Source: Bryum argenteum
Taxonomy: Eukaryota; Streptophyta; Bryopsida; Bryales; Bryaceae
Reading direction: 5' to 3'
Length of the DNA stretch: 64,000 nucleotides
Assembly: GCA_037043015.1 (NCBI GenBank)
Contig: CM073325.1
Span: forward strand, 16,843,001 to 16,907,000
Shown here piece by piece: positions 24,372 through 35,600 of this stretch. Position 1 is the first letter of the stretch. Each line of letters opens with the position of its first letter. The notes beneath the pieces are model-generated. The model worked only from the letters and a program-made list of their open reading frames with translations. It was not told the DNA's origin and ran no database searches. A program made the position numbers and the translations under genes.

Positions 24372-25288
24372 TCACGTGCCAGGTGCCCCTCTTCTCCACA
24401 ATATAAACATAGAGTGACCTTCACGTTGGCGATGATCCTTTTCATCTTGAGTTAATGTTCTATATCGTATGGAGTCAATTTGCATTAGATCATAATTATT
24501 ATTGATAGGATTTGAAGATAATGTTGATGTTATTGGAGGAGGAGAAGAGAGTGGTACTCTAATTTTTGGTCCAAGTCTTTTGTTTTGGCGTCTTTCAAAA
24601 AGTCTATTATCACATTTAATTGCTTGAGAAACTGCTTTAGCTAATGTTGAAACATCTGGCATTGTCAACAAAAGATGTTTTACATAATCGCATAAGCCCC
24701 AATAGAATTGTCGCACCAAAGTCATATCTGATTTCCAATCGACGTCGCATGACAATTGCCTAAACTCAGAGGCATATATTGAAACAGGGCGGCTGCCTCG
24801 TTGTAATTCCCTGATTTTCATGTCTGCCATCCTTGCTTTATTGTCGACATCTCCAAATGTGGTAGAAAATTCTTCCATAAATGCTTCAAAATTTTCAAGT
24901 AGAGGTGAATTTTGTTCATTAAGAGGGCCAAACCATGCAAGAGCAGTGCCTGTCAACAAAGTACCAATAAGACCAACTTTAGATATTTCAGTTGAGTACC
25001 TTTGAAGTTGCATCCTTATAAACAATTTTATTTGATTAGAGAATCCTCGAAACTTGGATCGTGTTCCATCAAATTTCTCCGGCACGCTCAATTTAGAATC
25101 CTTGATGACATGTTCTCAACTTTGGGCAATACTTGACATGTGAGGAAAGTTATGTTCTCTTGAGTCATTTGATCCATTCTTGATTTATTTGTTGCTAATG
25201 CCTCTTGCATTTCTTCAACATTTTTTTGTTGCAAGACATTGATGTGAGCAATTAGATCATTAAGACGTGCCTCATTTGAAGATTCCAT
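24372..25288 (-). pseudogene. gag: Chromovirus gag (capsid and zinc knuckle)
   Basis: The first frame (25288-25088) and the second (25091-24372) are in different frames, so gag is broken near 25090. The second contains the retrotransposon gag core (FRGFSNQIKLF, LTGTALAWFGPL, a YASEFRQL stretch). A zinc knuckle of CxxC-x4-H-x4-C form (CLYCGEEGHLARDC) can be read at about 24370-24412, but one base out of the main frame. Gag would package element RNA in cytoplasmic particles. This copy cannot make an intact protein. Confidence 0.75.
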
Positions 25289-25353
25289 ATCAAAACCAAT
25301 ATAGTTTCAAGAAGAAAATTAACAAATTAAAATAAATTATGGTATTAGCAAAC

Positions 25354-25552
25354 TGTTGGGGACATGAACAAGGACATGAACAGGAAGTAACAAAGATGGA
25401 TTGGATTGAAGAACAATGACAACTTGTGTTGCTAATACAAATTGGACTTGTCATAACAATGTTTATTTATATCATGATAACCTAACTTCCATAACTTCCA
25501 ACTTATATAAATATGTATGTATGTTTATGTGTATACATGTATGTCTATGACA
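25354..25552 (-). repeat. 5' LTR of the chromovirus
   Basis: A 199-bp copy starting TGTTGGGGACATG and ending TATGACA on the plus strand. It lacks the duplication seen in its partner. Confidence 0.8.
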
Positions 25553-25789
25553 AAGACCATCAGAGGAGCTACAACTAGAGCCGGAAGTGCATGGATTTAC
25601 GATCGATGTGGCATCATCACCGCCACAGCAAGGGCTGAGATAACATCGACTACCTCAACGACATGGGGAGTGAATATCTCCCAATGATAGCAATCATTAT
25701 GCTTGTGCGGCGTTTAGCACGTTTGATATTCGAGACAAGCCGAAGTCTTTTGAGGAAGCGAAGAAATCTCCATAGCGGGAGTCTTGGAA

Positions 25790-26886
25790 ACAATGAAAGA
25801 AGAGTTTGATTCGCTAATGGAGAATCACGATTGGAAGAACTTGAATCTAGCAGAGGATAGGATAATAGTTTAGAACAAGAGGGTGCATAAAATCAAGCTG
25901 ACAGCGGACGAAACCGTGGAACGCTACAAGGCCCGGCCGGTCGCTAAGGGATTCACAAAGAAGGAAGCCGTGGACTTCACAGAAACATACAGCTCGGTGA
26001 TCAAGTTTGACTCAATTTCCACAATGAGTGTTGTGAATCGCAGCAGTGGAGGATATGAATATCATGCAATTCAACCTTCAAACTGCTTTTCTTTATGGTG
26101 AAATCGACGAGGAGATCTATATGATGCAATCAATGGGTTTCGAAGGTTCGGATGAAGTTGGAATGGTATGGAGACTGCGAAAACCATTATATGAGCTACA
26201 ACAGTCTTCCAGAGTCTGGAACCATCGACTCGACTCGTTTTTTAACGCGGACAACCTTGTCTGAGCCTCGGCTCATGGATGTGTGTAATGGAACACCACC
26301 ATTCCTCGGCTGATCATAATCATGATGTAATAGGTATATGCGTTAAGGACAACTGTGTTGTTGAGCTACTCTCTTACATTGGAAAGACTTTTAAGATCAT
26401 GAGAGGTTATCCAAAGTATATGTGGAACTGCAAATTGTAAGGAACTGGGAGAAGCGTGCCATCCACATTGAGCAAACCCGGTATATATTGTCCAAGCTAA
26501 AGAAGTATGGTTTTGGCACTTGCAACTCAGTCTCTCTCCTTGCTGATCCGAATAGCGTGACTGATCTTAGCATTCACATGACATATGAAAGTGAGGTCGA
26601 AATTCATTTTTTTTATGTTGAAGTAATCGCAAGTCACCAATTTGCCCAGCTCGGCACAAAGTTTGACATTACTTATGCCATAGTACATGTTGCCGAATTC
26701 ACGTCACGACCCATGACTTTGCATGTCAATGTTGTCAAACGCATATTGAAGTATCTACGAGGCACAAGCACTATGCGCATCACCTACAGTGGGCAGAAGC
26801 AACAACCATGTACTGGAGGGATTTTACGATTCAGATTATGCCATCGACTTGGACGATTTAAAATTGAGGTTTGGCTTTGTTCTTAG
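25790..26886 (+). pseudogene. Ty1/Copia reverse transcriptase-RNase H fragment
   Basis: The fragment contains the Copia RT landmarks in order: a DSLMENHDW start, VERYKARPVAKGFT, FTETYSSV, NLQTAFLYGEIDEEIYM, WRLRKPLYELQQS, then the RNase H-linked region ending YLRGTSTM and ITYSG near 26757-26800. Stops and frame changes occur (for example before the second segment at 26046), and no gag, protease, integrase or LTR is seen on this strand. It is a dead remnant. Confidence 0.75.
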
Positions 26887-27149
26887 GTTGAATGGAGGTC
26901 CAATATCCTAGGGTTTACTCAAGCAAGGCCAATAGTTGATGTAGATGTTGCTAGAATGTAGTATCCTCCAAGCTGATGTAGATGTTGCTTCTACGATGGT
27001 TGGATCCTCTCTCTCTGATGCAACATTTTGCTTAGGCGTATAGTTGATCGTTAACTCGTGCTTTACATCGATCTGCGTAAGATAGCCTATGATCGCATTG
27101 CCAAGATATATATTTGCTTCCTCTATTGCTTCTTAGTATATTGAGCACC

Positions 27150-28761
27150 TACTCACTATTCGTCAAAGTTTTCCAACAAGTCTCTCCATACATCTATAAA
27201 CCTCTTGCTTGGTTTTTGTCTTCATGCATTCAATAACTCTAAAGCTGTTGCATTGTCCTTGAACATGATGAAATACTTAGCTCCTCCAACACTAATTTGG
27301 CTCATGGGTCCGCATAGGACCGTATGGACTAGATTTCGAGGTAGCAACAATCTTGATTGTGGATCAATTCATGGGAATGGATTCCTGTGGATCTTTCCAT
27401 ATGCACAAACGATGCAAAACACGTCTCTTTTCCTTGCAAGATATGTCCATCGACCATTCCACTAGCCTCCATCTACTTGTTCATCTTCTTGATGCTGTGA
27501 TTTACGTGGGCCAGTCGCCGATGCGAAGCGGCTTGAGTATGAGTACTATCTTTCTTTGTTTCTATTCAGCAGGACTTTGCAACATTCGCTTGCGCAGGTG
27601 GCGGCAACAATACCTTTATCTGAAGTCGGTTTAGTTTGTTCTTTATTACTCCCGTTATAATGACGTTTCTGTATTGAATAGGATTACATCCATGTTTTAT
27701 GTAGAGAGTCTAGATGCGTCTCTAAGCCGCCCTCTAGCGAGAAAAGAGGTTGCGCCGAAGATCCGGCACAAAAAGTACCTGTGAGAGAGAACGCTAATCT
27801 TATAGCCCGAAAGTGTCTTCACTGTGACGAGGATATCACCCTCACTTCAACTCGGCCGCGTCTCGAACCCTCAAATGCCTTCTACTGAGGAGTTTGTGAG
27901 TGATTCGAAGGACACAAACGGTCAATCATGCTTTTTGGTCCGTCATGTGTTGAGTGCATCCGCTGTCTCCATATCAATCATCGCTTATAGGTTGCAATAA
28001 GCTTGCCACAAATGCGTTTTGTGATTTGATCTTCTTTCCTCCGCTGGTCTTCTCCTTTTGCGTAGTGAGGGCATTCTCGAGCCCAGTGTTCCATCTGTCT
28101 ACAGTTATGACACTCTATAGTCTTCTTTTTCACTTCTATCTCCTTGCGCCTAGCTTGACGTTGCTCGTATGTAAGGATTGGTCTTTGATCACTCCTCCCT
28201 CCTCACTTCTTTCCGCTTGCAGCCTTGCTGGATGCAACATAAGCAGTTACTTTCTATGACTACTCTACTCAATTCTTCAGCCTGGCTTCCTGCTCGAACA
28301 ATCTTAGCGTAAGGTTTCCGATTATCTGATATGCAACGGGTGTCCATTCTCATGCTGCTAGAACTTTACTTGAGAGATTGCTCATAAATCTTGGCAATAA
28401 TTACATTTGAGGGGAAAATAGTATCCCCTCTTCTAGCCAGTTCCCTGATTACCATGTCAATCTTTCCAAGAAAAGCTGCAATGTTTTTTGCCTCTTCGGT
28501 CGAGTATTTTAAGAACTTTTGCTGTAAAGTATGGACACTTTTTCCCAAGTCCTGCTCCTGAATAACTCCAATCTTGTCCCAAATGGTATGGAAGGATGTA
28601 CAGGCTACAACATAGTCTATATACTTCTTGTCTACTCTCGGACACACAAGGCTAATAGCCTTGCTATCACGCTTGATCCAAGCCACCTGGTCGACTCCAG
28701 TGTTGGCTAGTTTGGGTTCAGTGCCATCTACTATCTTCACCATGTCTTTACCCATAAACAT
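27150..28761 (-). pseudogene. Ty1/Copia gag, zinc knuckle and integrase fragment
   Basis: Read on the minus strand, a Copia-type gag (UBN2-like) runs from 28761 to 28366 (VDQVAWIKRDSKA, SLVCPRVDKKY, TIWDKIGVIQEQ). A zinc knuckle CHNCRQMEHWAREC follows at about 28119-28077. Integrase start signals (a GK-HR-PFP segment, then LVHTVLCGPM and KYFIMFKDN) are at about 27420-27260. Frames change repeatedly. It lies opposite in orientation to the RT fragment at 25790-26886, so the two come from separate insertions or an inversion. Confidence 0.7.
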
Positions 28762-29029
28762 TCAAGTTTTAAAAATTAAACATACAATCACATAGTTACA
28801 ACAAACATGTAATATAATATTCATAATAAAAAATGTCAACCAAAAAATAAATCAAAAATAAAACACATGATGTAGGTATCTAGTTTGTTATGCAAAAAGT
28901 GAAGTGGTTACCTATTTACATTGAAAACAAAGCCATGAGCTACAAAATCAAACTAAAAACTAGAATGTAGACTTATAAACTTATAATAACTACTTAAAAA
29001 CTTGAATGTAAAGTCATAATGACTACCAT

Positions 29030-30906
29030 TGTGTATAGCCACCTTTTGTTTGATAAACATTTGTAGCTCGCTTAGGTATAGACATGATCAATTTTCTAAC
29101 TGTATCAACCACAACGCTTGTGAAGCGTTTTCCAAGAGGTTAAAGAAAACCTGAGGAAGGTAGATAGGGGAGTTTTTTGTTGGAAGAGATTAATCCGATT
29201 GAAGTCGTGCAATTATAATCACAAATAGAAAGTAAGTTAATAATTGTGTAGAATTAGGGATCTTCATTCAACTTGCAATTTCTTCCAGATGATTCCAGAT
29301 GTATCTTTTCAATGTGAGATAGTCATTTTCTGATTCAACAATTCAAGGTTTACTCTGACTATACTACTATAGTCATGTCTTCTCCAAACAATCCCAAGGA
29401 TATATCCATACGCTATTCCTTTAATTCTAATGCAAGCAATAAGATTCGCAATTATATATGACTTCCAACTCAATCTCACAAGGTTTGCATACAACTCACT
29501 TGTTATAATGAAAGGCTATAGTCTTCACAAGCATTTTTAAACCAACATTCACATATAAGGTTTATACTTCCAATTTTAATATAAGTAATGTTTGAATTCT
29601 CTTATACTCTCAAACAATGTTCACAACTTCCATAAACGTTATCCAACTCATTTAATATTTATAAGTTCCAATTTATATTTTATTATATACTTGATTTAAT
29701 TTCAAGTATTATTTATATATTTTATATTTTGTTGTTTAAACAACAATTACTACAAACTTCTTCAAACACAAAACTCAACTCAGTAGTTACACTTATCTTG
29801 AGTGTGTTCCTAGATACACATTTCTCTCCTATGTGTTCAAATAAAAAAATAACCTTCTCTCCCTTCTTGTATTCTCAATTTTGCTATTTGCGTCTTTTCA
29901 CTTGACATATGCCTTTCATTCTCTACCTTTTTAGATAGTTTCTATTTTGATCTTATTTATCTTACATTCACACTCAAAACTGATAATGAAGAGTAATATG
30001 TACTTTCACTCAGATGAAAAGCCAGAAAGTGTACTGAAAATGCAAAAGAAGTGTATGACAACGTTATACCAAATTTCATGCAATTTCTCTCACAAATGCT
30101 TCTTGAATCATCATAGTGGGTTTCTTCTCCGACATTCTCATATGACGATCTACTTCATTCCAAAGGTGTTCCATAGGATTCAAGTCACGAGATTGAAGCG
30201 ATGCCAAATTAGTTGAAACTTTTGTGCTAACAATCAATCTGTAGCATACTTTAAAGTATTTTTGACATTGTTGTTGTGTCAAAAAGTAACAGTCTCCTCT
30301 CCTTAATCATTCTTGTGTATAGTATTCATGAGTTCCATATCCAAAATTTTACAATATGTACACAAACTTATCCAAGCTTCTTTTATAAGACAAAAGATGC
30401 CAACTCCCTCTCTAGTCATACATGTCTAAACCATAATATTTCCACCTCCAACTTTGACAATAGGTTGCACATGCTGATGACCCTCTCATCTCTTCCTCCA
30501 AAATTACTGCCTCCCATCTTAACTATAAATTGAAATTTGACTCACCTCAAAAAACCACATAACTCCACTCTATCCAGCTTGCATGCTACACTTATTTGCC
30601 CATGCATATCAACGTGCTTTGTGCTTCTTTGACGAGAATAGCTACTTAGTTTTGACATGTTGTCAATCTAACTTTGCCCCTAAAACATCTTCTAATTATA
30701 TCATTGCTTAAATCCAATCATTGATATTGCATTTTTCTACCCACTAATGCAACCATACCATTAGCTGGTGCATTCAACAACCATACAACCATCCAATCAC
30801 CAATCACCACGTTCATCACAAATTTTGAGGTCTCTCTTGTGAAAGAGCATCTCTCAAAGAACCTCTCATTGTAAACCTTTGACCAATAGCATGGCAAGTG
30901 CTTCAA
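29030..30906 (-). pseudogene. Tc1/mariner-type transposase remnant, interrupted
   Basis: Minus-strand pieces fit a Tc1/mariner transposase: DLNPMEHLWNEVDRHMR (the third catalytic acidic region) at about 30200-30130, and the family's C-terminal end SIPKRATNVYQTKGGYT at about 29085-29035. A more divergent upstream piece with a KVYNERFFERCSF segment is near 30860. About 0.9 kb of AT-rich DNA (about 29150-30060) separates parts that should be only some 100 bp apart, so an insertion has split the gene. I could not define terminal repeats. Confidence 0.65.
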
Positions 30907-31613
30907 GGAATGCCTAAAAGCACTGAAATTACAGAGTATATAGTATCTCCGCCATGCATCTAAATTCTAAAGAACCAACTTACGTTCACAAAGTGACCTT
31001 CTAGGAGTTATAGCTAATCAATAACACTGTTACTCAATCACAATGAATTTTGAATTGCAAGAGGTCTCCATAATACATGTTGATTGTTAAGATTTTTTAG
31101 ATGCACAACTTGCGTACATAATGAATTGAACACCCATGATTGACATACCATGAATTGCTGCCCTTGCACATATTAACTCAATGTCAATTTTAATACTCTC
31201 TCTAATTTACAAATGGCTATTTAGTTATAAATAGCTGAAAGAATTAGCACATACACACCAAAGTGAACAAGTGTTACTACTAAATCAAGATTGTCATTCC
31301 TATCCGAACACTTTTACTAACTACTGTACATTCCATTGATTATATTACTGACGAGTTCCTAATTATTACATTATTTGTTTGAAGGCGTTAATCAATAAAC
31401 CAATTGATGAGGTTGACAGATCATTTAAGGTCGCCAAAACGCTCAAAGTCCAAATCATATCAGAAGAATCCAGAGGAAATAAATCTACTACTATTTTACT
31501 CACTTGATTTCAGCGGTATCGAGTACCCACCTCAGGTACATGTGTTTTTAAGAATACGGATGAGTGGTTGCAGACACCGGTGCCTGTTCCCTAGAGTACA
31601 CTTCATTAACTTA
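30907..31613. other. Gene-free left flank of element E2
   Basis: AT-rich DNA without a supported gene. The last ten bases before E2 are CATTAACTTA, which do not recur at the right end of E2. Confidence 0.5.
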
Positions 31614-31680
31614 GGGGAACGTAGAGGCGTGAGCGTAGAGCGTAGAGCGGTGAGCGGTGAGCGTAGAGCGGTGACGGGAC
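31614..31680 (+). repeat. E2 left terminal inverted repeat
   Basis: GGGGAACGTAGAGGC, then tandem 7-8-base units of GAGCGTA and GAGCGGT type up to about 31675. Partner of 58733-58793. Confidence 0.8.
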
Positions 31681-32245
31681 AATTTTGACTATTTTATAAC
31701 ATTTTTAAAAAAAAGTAAAGTACCCTATTACCACTCAAATGTGTACTGTACTATTTTAAAATGTCTATTTTTAGGGTTTAGGGTCCCTAATTCCGTGGTT
31801 TAGGGTCTTCTTTTAATGTGGGTCCCACCTCGCAAGAATATTTCATTAGTATTGTCTTGAAGATTTTATGTTAATATATTGAAAGTAGGGTTGATGTCGT
31901 CATATTGATGAACGTGTGAATTGGAGGCATGACTATTTAAAGGTTAAATTGAACATATGTATTAGGTAATTCTAAAATTCGTTGTTGGGTTTATGGTTTA
32001 GGGATAAATTAGGGCTGACGTCATCATTAAAATACAACAAAAATTCAACGAAAGCAAAGAACCCTAGAGATCTATACTACATCCTTGGATAGTTGCCTCT
32101 TATGTAACGTGCTGCTCACACGAGCCCCGCAAGGAATACTGCGCATGTTCAAAACTGTACTGATAAAGGAAAAAATATAAATGGCAAAGGATTATATAAT
32201 TCAAATTTCAGTAATAGAAACTATCTCATTGTTTAATCTAATGTA

Positions 32246-32352
32246 GTGGATGGTTTAGACATAACGATGGCATAGCGGAGGTCCGGGTTCGATCCCCATC
32301 GGGCTCGTTTGAGCATCGCGATGCGCACAAGGCAGCTATTCTGAGCTAATAG
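32246..32352 (+). repeat. tRNA-derived (SINE-like) segment in E2
   Basis: It contains a box-B-like core GGTTCGATCC at about 32286-32295 and an upstream GGATGGTTTAGA stretch in the place of box A. A homologous segment is at 47842-47925 in E1, at the same place (between the methyltransferase stop and the element end) and in the same orientation relative to the element. A full tRNA cloverleaf does not fold by eye, so it is a tRNA-like or SINE-derived piece, not a tRNA gene. Confidence 0.5.
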
Positions 32353-32648
32353 GGACAAAATAGAAGCTCCTATAGACATTGACAAATATAGGGAAGCATT
32401 GACCTATAAGACCTTGTATACATTTTAGAATTTTAAATGTCATTTGAAATAGTGGGGTATGACAAGTGAATCCAACATTTAGATTGAGTACAGAATGAGA
32501 CATTGAAATTGTTCAATACGGTTTAAGGCAAAGACACATATATGTAAAATAATGTAAAACATATGAAAGTAATGACTTGTAGGGTAAGGCAACTCATGGG
32601 AGTTGGCCCTACATAGTCATCTCTGGAATAGTAAAAAAAATAAACACA

Positions 32649-35600
32649 CTACGATGAAGGTGAAGCACCATTAAAATGATGGTCACACTGATCTGTCTCT
32701 AGGTCAATGTACCTAAGCACACCAGCTCTAAAGCGTCGGCGTGAAAAATTCGGTACAGGAGGAGTTGGAGCCGCGACGAAAGCCCGAGCCACATGCTCCC
32801 CATAAGAGGGTAGAAGAAGTGTGGGCGGTGGGCTATTGATGAGATCAGCGTTTCGGGTCAAGTGTCTTGAGATGCCTGCATATCTAAATAATCATAACTA
32901 GTCAATGCTCTGAATGTAGTACGGACTTTGAAATCACAAAAAGTCATTGAATTGAATTGAGTACACACCAATATAAGTGCAAGGCTTCTTCAGATACGGT
33001 TCATCGGAGTCGTAATCGTCACCAGAGGCTGATTCCCTACTTTCTTCTTCCAACGGTTTAGGGTGTTTGAAGGTGGCCAAGAGCCCATCAAAAATCTCGT
33101 CATCTGCCTCAAAAGCAATGAGGTGACGATTGGAGCGTGCACATGCGATGATTGAAGCATCTGCACATTTTGAAATCCACATGAGTAATGAGAATATGAA
33201 TTTGCAATCTGCTTGTAAATGGAAACTTAAATTTTTACCTGTACTAGCGCTAAAGTCAAACACGATTCCCCCATCGTCCGTGAGGCAATCCACGAAGCAC
33301 TACAAAAACGACGGATCCTTCTCACGTGCGCCGGGCCACGGCTTCCCGTTAGTGCGGTAGGTAATGGAACTCGCGTCAGCAAAGTTACTGACCATATCAT
33401 CCTCGTCAGGTATGATCGCGACTCCTGCGTATGCTTGCGCCACTTGTCGTATATTCAACATCTTCATGAAGTCCTTACGAGCATAGACCTTGATGATAAA
33501 GTTATGGGTCTGCAATAAGCAATTCGAAATAAGAAAACGTAATGTTGAAATGAGAGATTAAATCAAGTGCAATATTTGAAGTTTACCTCTCTTGCGTTAG
33601 CGCCAGGTCTAACCAAAGGAAGGGGGTTATATGCCCACGACTCTCGCACAAGCCGGAAATTGTAAGTACTAGCACGATCGTGTAGGATGCGGTCAATTTT
33701 GACGTCCTTGGGGTGCATAATAAGGATAGTCCCAAGGTCCGTCAAATGGTATGAGGCAAAGACAAACACGGACTCGAAGTAATACGAAGCACGCTTGTTC
33801 CGAGAGAAACGCATCCGCGAGACATTAAGCACGGGCAAGTTCTCGGGAACATCTGCAAAGATAAGGTCAATCCCGGGATGTTTGGGCATGTACTCCATCT
33901 TTTCGCAAGGGTAGTCCCTACCCTTTCCAATCTGTGAATTAGACACAAAGTAATCAGAAACCAATAAACAGGATAGAGTAACTTCAGTACAAAAACGATT
34001 CATAGTTAGAGAGGGATTTACCTTCTTGATGTGTTGAACCATAGCCAGAATAGCATCAACCCAGCCAGCACCCTTTGTAGACTGCTCAACCAAGGCCGCT
34101 GTGTCTCCTTTCTCAAGGAACATAGGGAGCGTCACCGTTATAGGAGAAGAGGAACTACTACCCACATTTTTGGGAAAAACTATGGGACGCATGGGTCCAT
34201 TAGATTGCGTCGGTCCATGTGACAGAGGAGACTCACGAGGGGCTGACGACGAAGGAGGAGTAGATCTCACATTCGAAACCCCACCTCGTAGGCTTGTATC
34301 CACCCTCGACCATGCCTTTCAGGCAGAACTGCCTGCCTATCCGAGGCAACAGGACCTCTTACACCACACCCAGCGTTGTTGACAACCGTCCCCTGCGAAG
34401 CTTGTGTCATTTCAACCTCCCTTTGAACTGCAATGCATACAAAAGCGCACATGTTACATAAATAACAAAGTACAACTAGAGTAACATACATACATTTCAA
34501 TCTACAACACCTGCAAGCTCATCGAGAATGGGAACATCTCCATGCCCTCCCTCGTCGTCTTCGTCATTGTCTTCGTGCTCTTCCACCTCCTCTTCTTGTT
34601 CTTCCTCTTCTGGCTCAGGGGTAGGCTCATTTCTGCGACGTTTCCGGCTGCCACCTGCAGATACCTCTATCTTTTGGTGCAATGAGGGGGTGGTGGTGGA
34701 GCGCTGGAAGCATATAGAAGTCGTCGTCATCATCATCAACTTGTAGTGCTACAGGAGCAGCGTCGACCGATTCCGCTATCTGTACAAGATGCTTCTCTTC
34801 GTTGTGAACATGGTGGGTTTGAGACTCTAGAAACCAACCACCAGTCAACAGTAAAGCCATCTTGAACCGTTGCCTCTGATCATTCGAAAAAATCGACCTC
34901 GGTTTCTTCTTCAAGCAAGGGATTTGGAATTCAGACGGAATGCCCACTGGAGCGAGACCACCCTTAGCAACGAGCTCGTGTTTGAGATACCTACAAAGAG
35001 TAAAAACAATTAGAAACACTTTTCTGAATATAATATTCAGAAAATTGACAATACAGAACGGCGTGGTCAAACCTGAACATCAATCGCTTCTTAGTTTGAG
35101 CACCTCCGCCAATCTTGTCGATGTGGAAGCCTTTAATGAACTTAGGGCTGGCTTTGGGCCCCAAATAAGCATCGAATGCCTTATCCCATAAAAAGAAGAC
35201 GCCATTTTTCGACGTACTCTTCTTCGCATCAAAATGGCGTCAATGTTCGGGATGTGGGGATTCTCTTGTTTGAAGAACTTGTCCACCTCTTCCTTCAGAT
35301 ACGTCGCTAACTGTGGACAACAAGTGAAGTTAGTAAAAATCAGGAAAAATGGGTATGGTCATATCGGTGTAACGAATGTGATTGAGTGCATATGTAGTAC
35401 CTGAGACCACAAGGCAGCACGGGCAAGCCATGCCTCCAACACCCTGTCTTTCATCTCGACCGGGTCCGGAAAGCGAACACTCCGTCGGAATGCCGGAGTG
35501 TTGTTCCACCAACGAAGCCACATGGTTTTCACTTCCTTCGAAACGTTGGTGGTGGCGACCTTCTGGAGGCGCTCCAGAGACATCTCGGGATCCTTTTGAC

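Larger units (their letters stand above)
20142..25552 (-). mobile_element. Ty3/gypsy chromovirus, degraded, both LTRs present
   Basis: LTRs are at 25354-25552 (5' side for this minus-strand element, 199 bp) and 20142-20393 (252 bp, longer by an internal tandem duplication of about 55 bp). Both start TG and end CA. A purine-rich tract (AGGGAGGGGATGA read on the minus strand) sits just inside the 3' LTR. Coding order is gag, protease, reverse transcriptase, RNase H, integrase, then a chromodomain, the order of chromoviruses. Frameshifts in gag, an insertion in RT and stops elsewhere make it inactive. The flanks TGTGA and AAGAC do not match, so no target duplication remains. I could not find a standard tRNA primer-binding site after the 5' LTR. 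Confidence 0.85.

Noticed and set aside
20137..25557. Target-site duplication of the chromovirus
   Set aside because: The five-base flanks TGTGA and AAGAC do not match, so none can be claimed.
31770..31810. TTTAGGG repeats that look like plant telomere sequence
   Set aside because: Only two or three scattered copies within the element's subterminal region, with no array.
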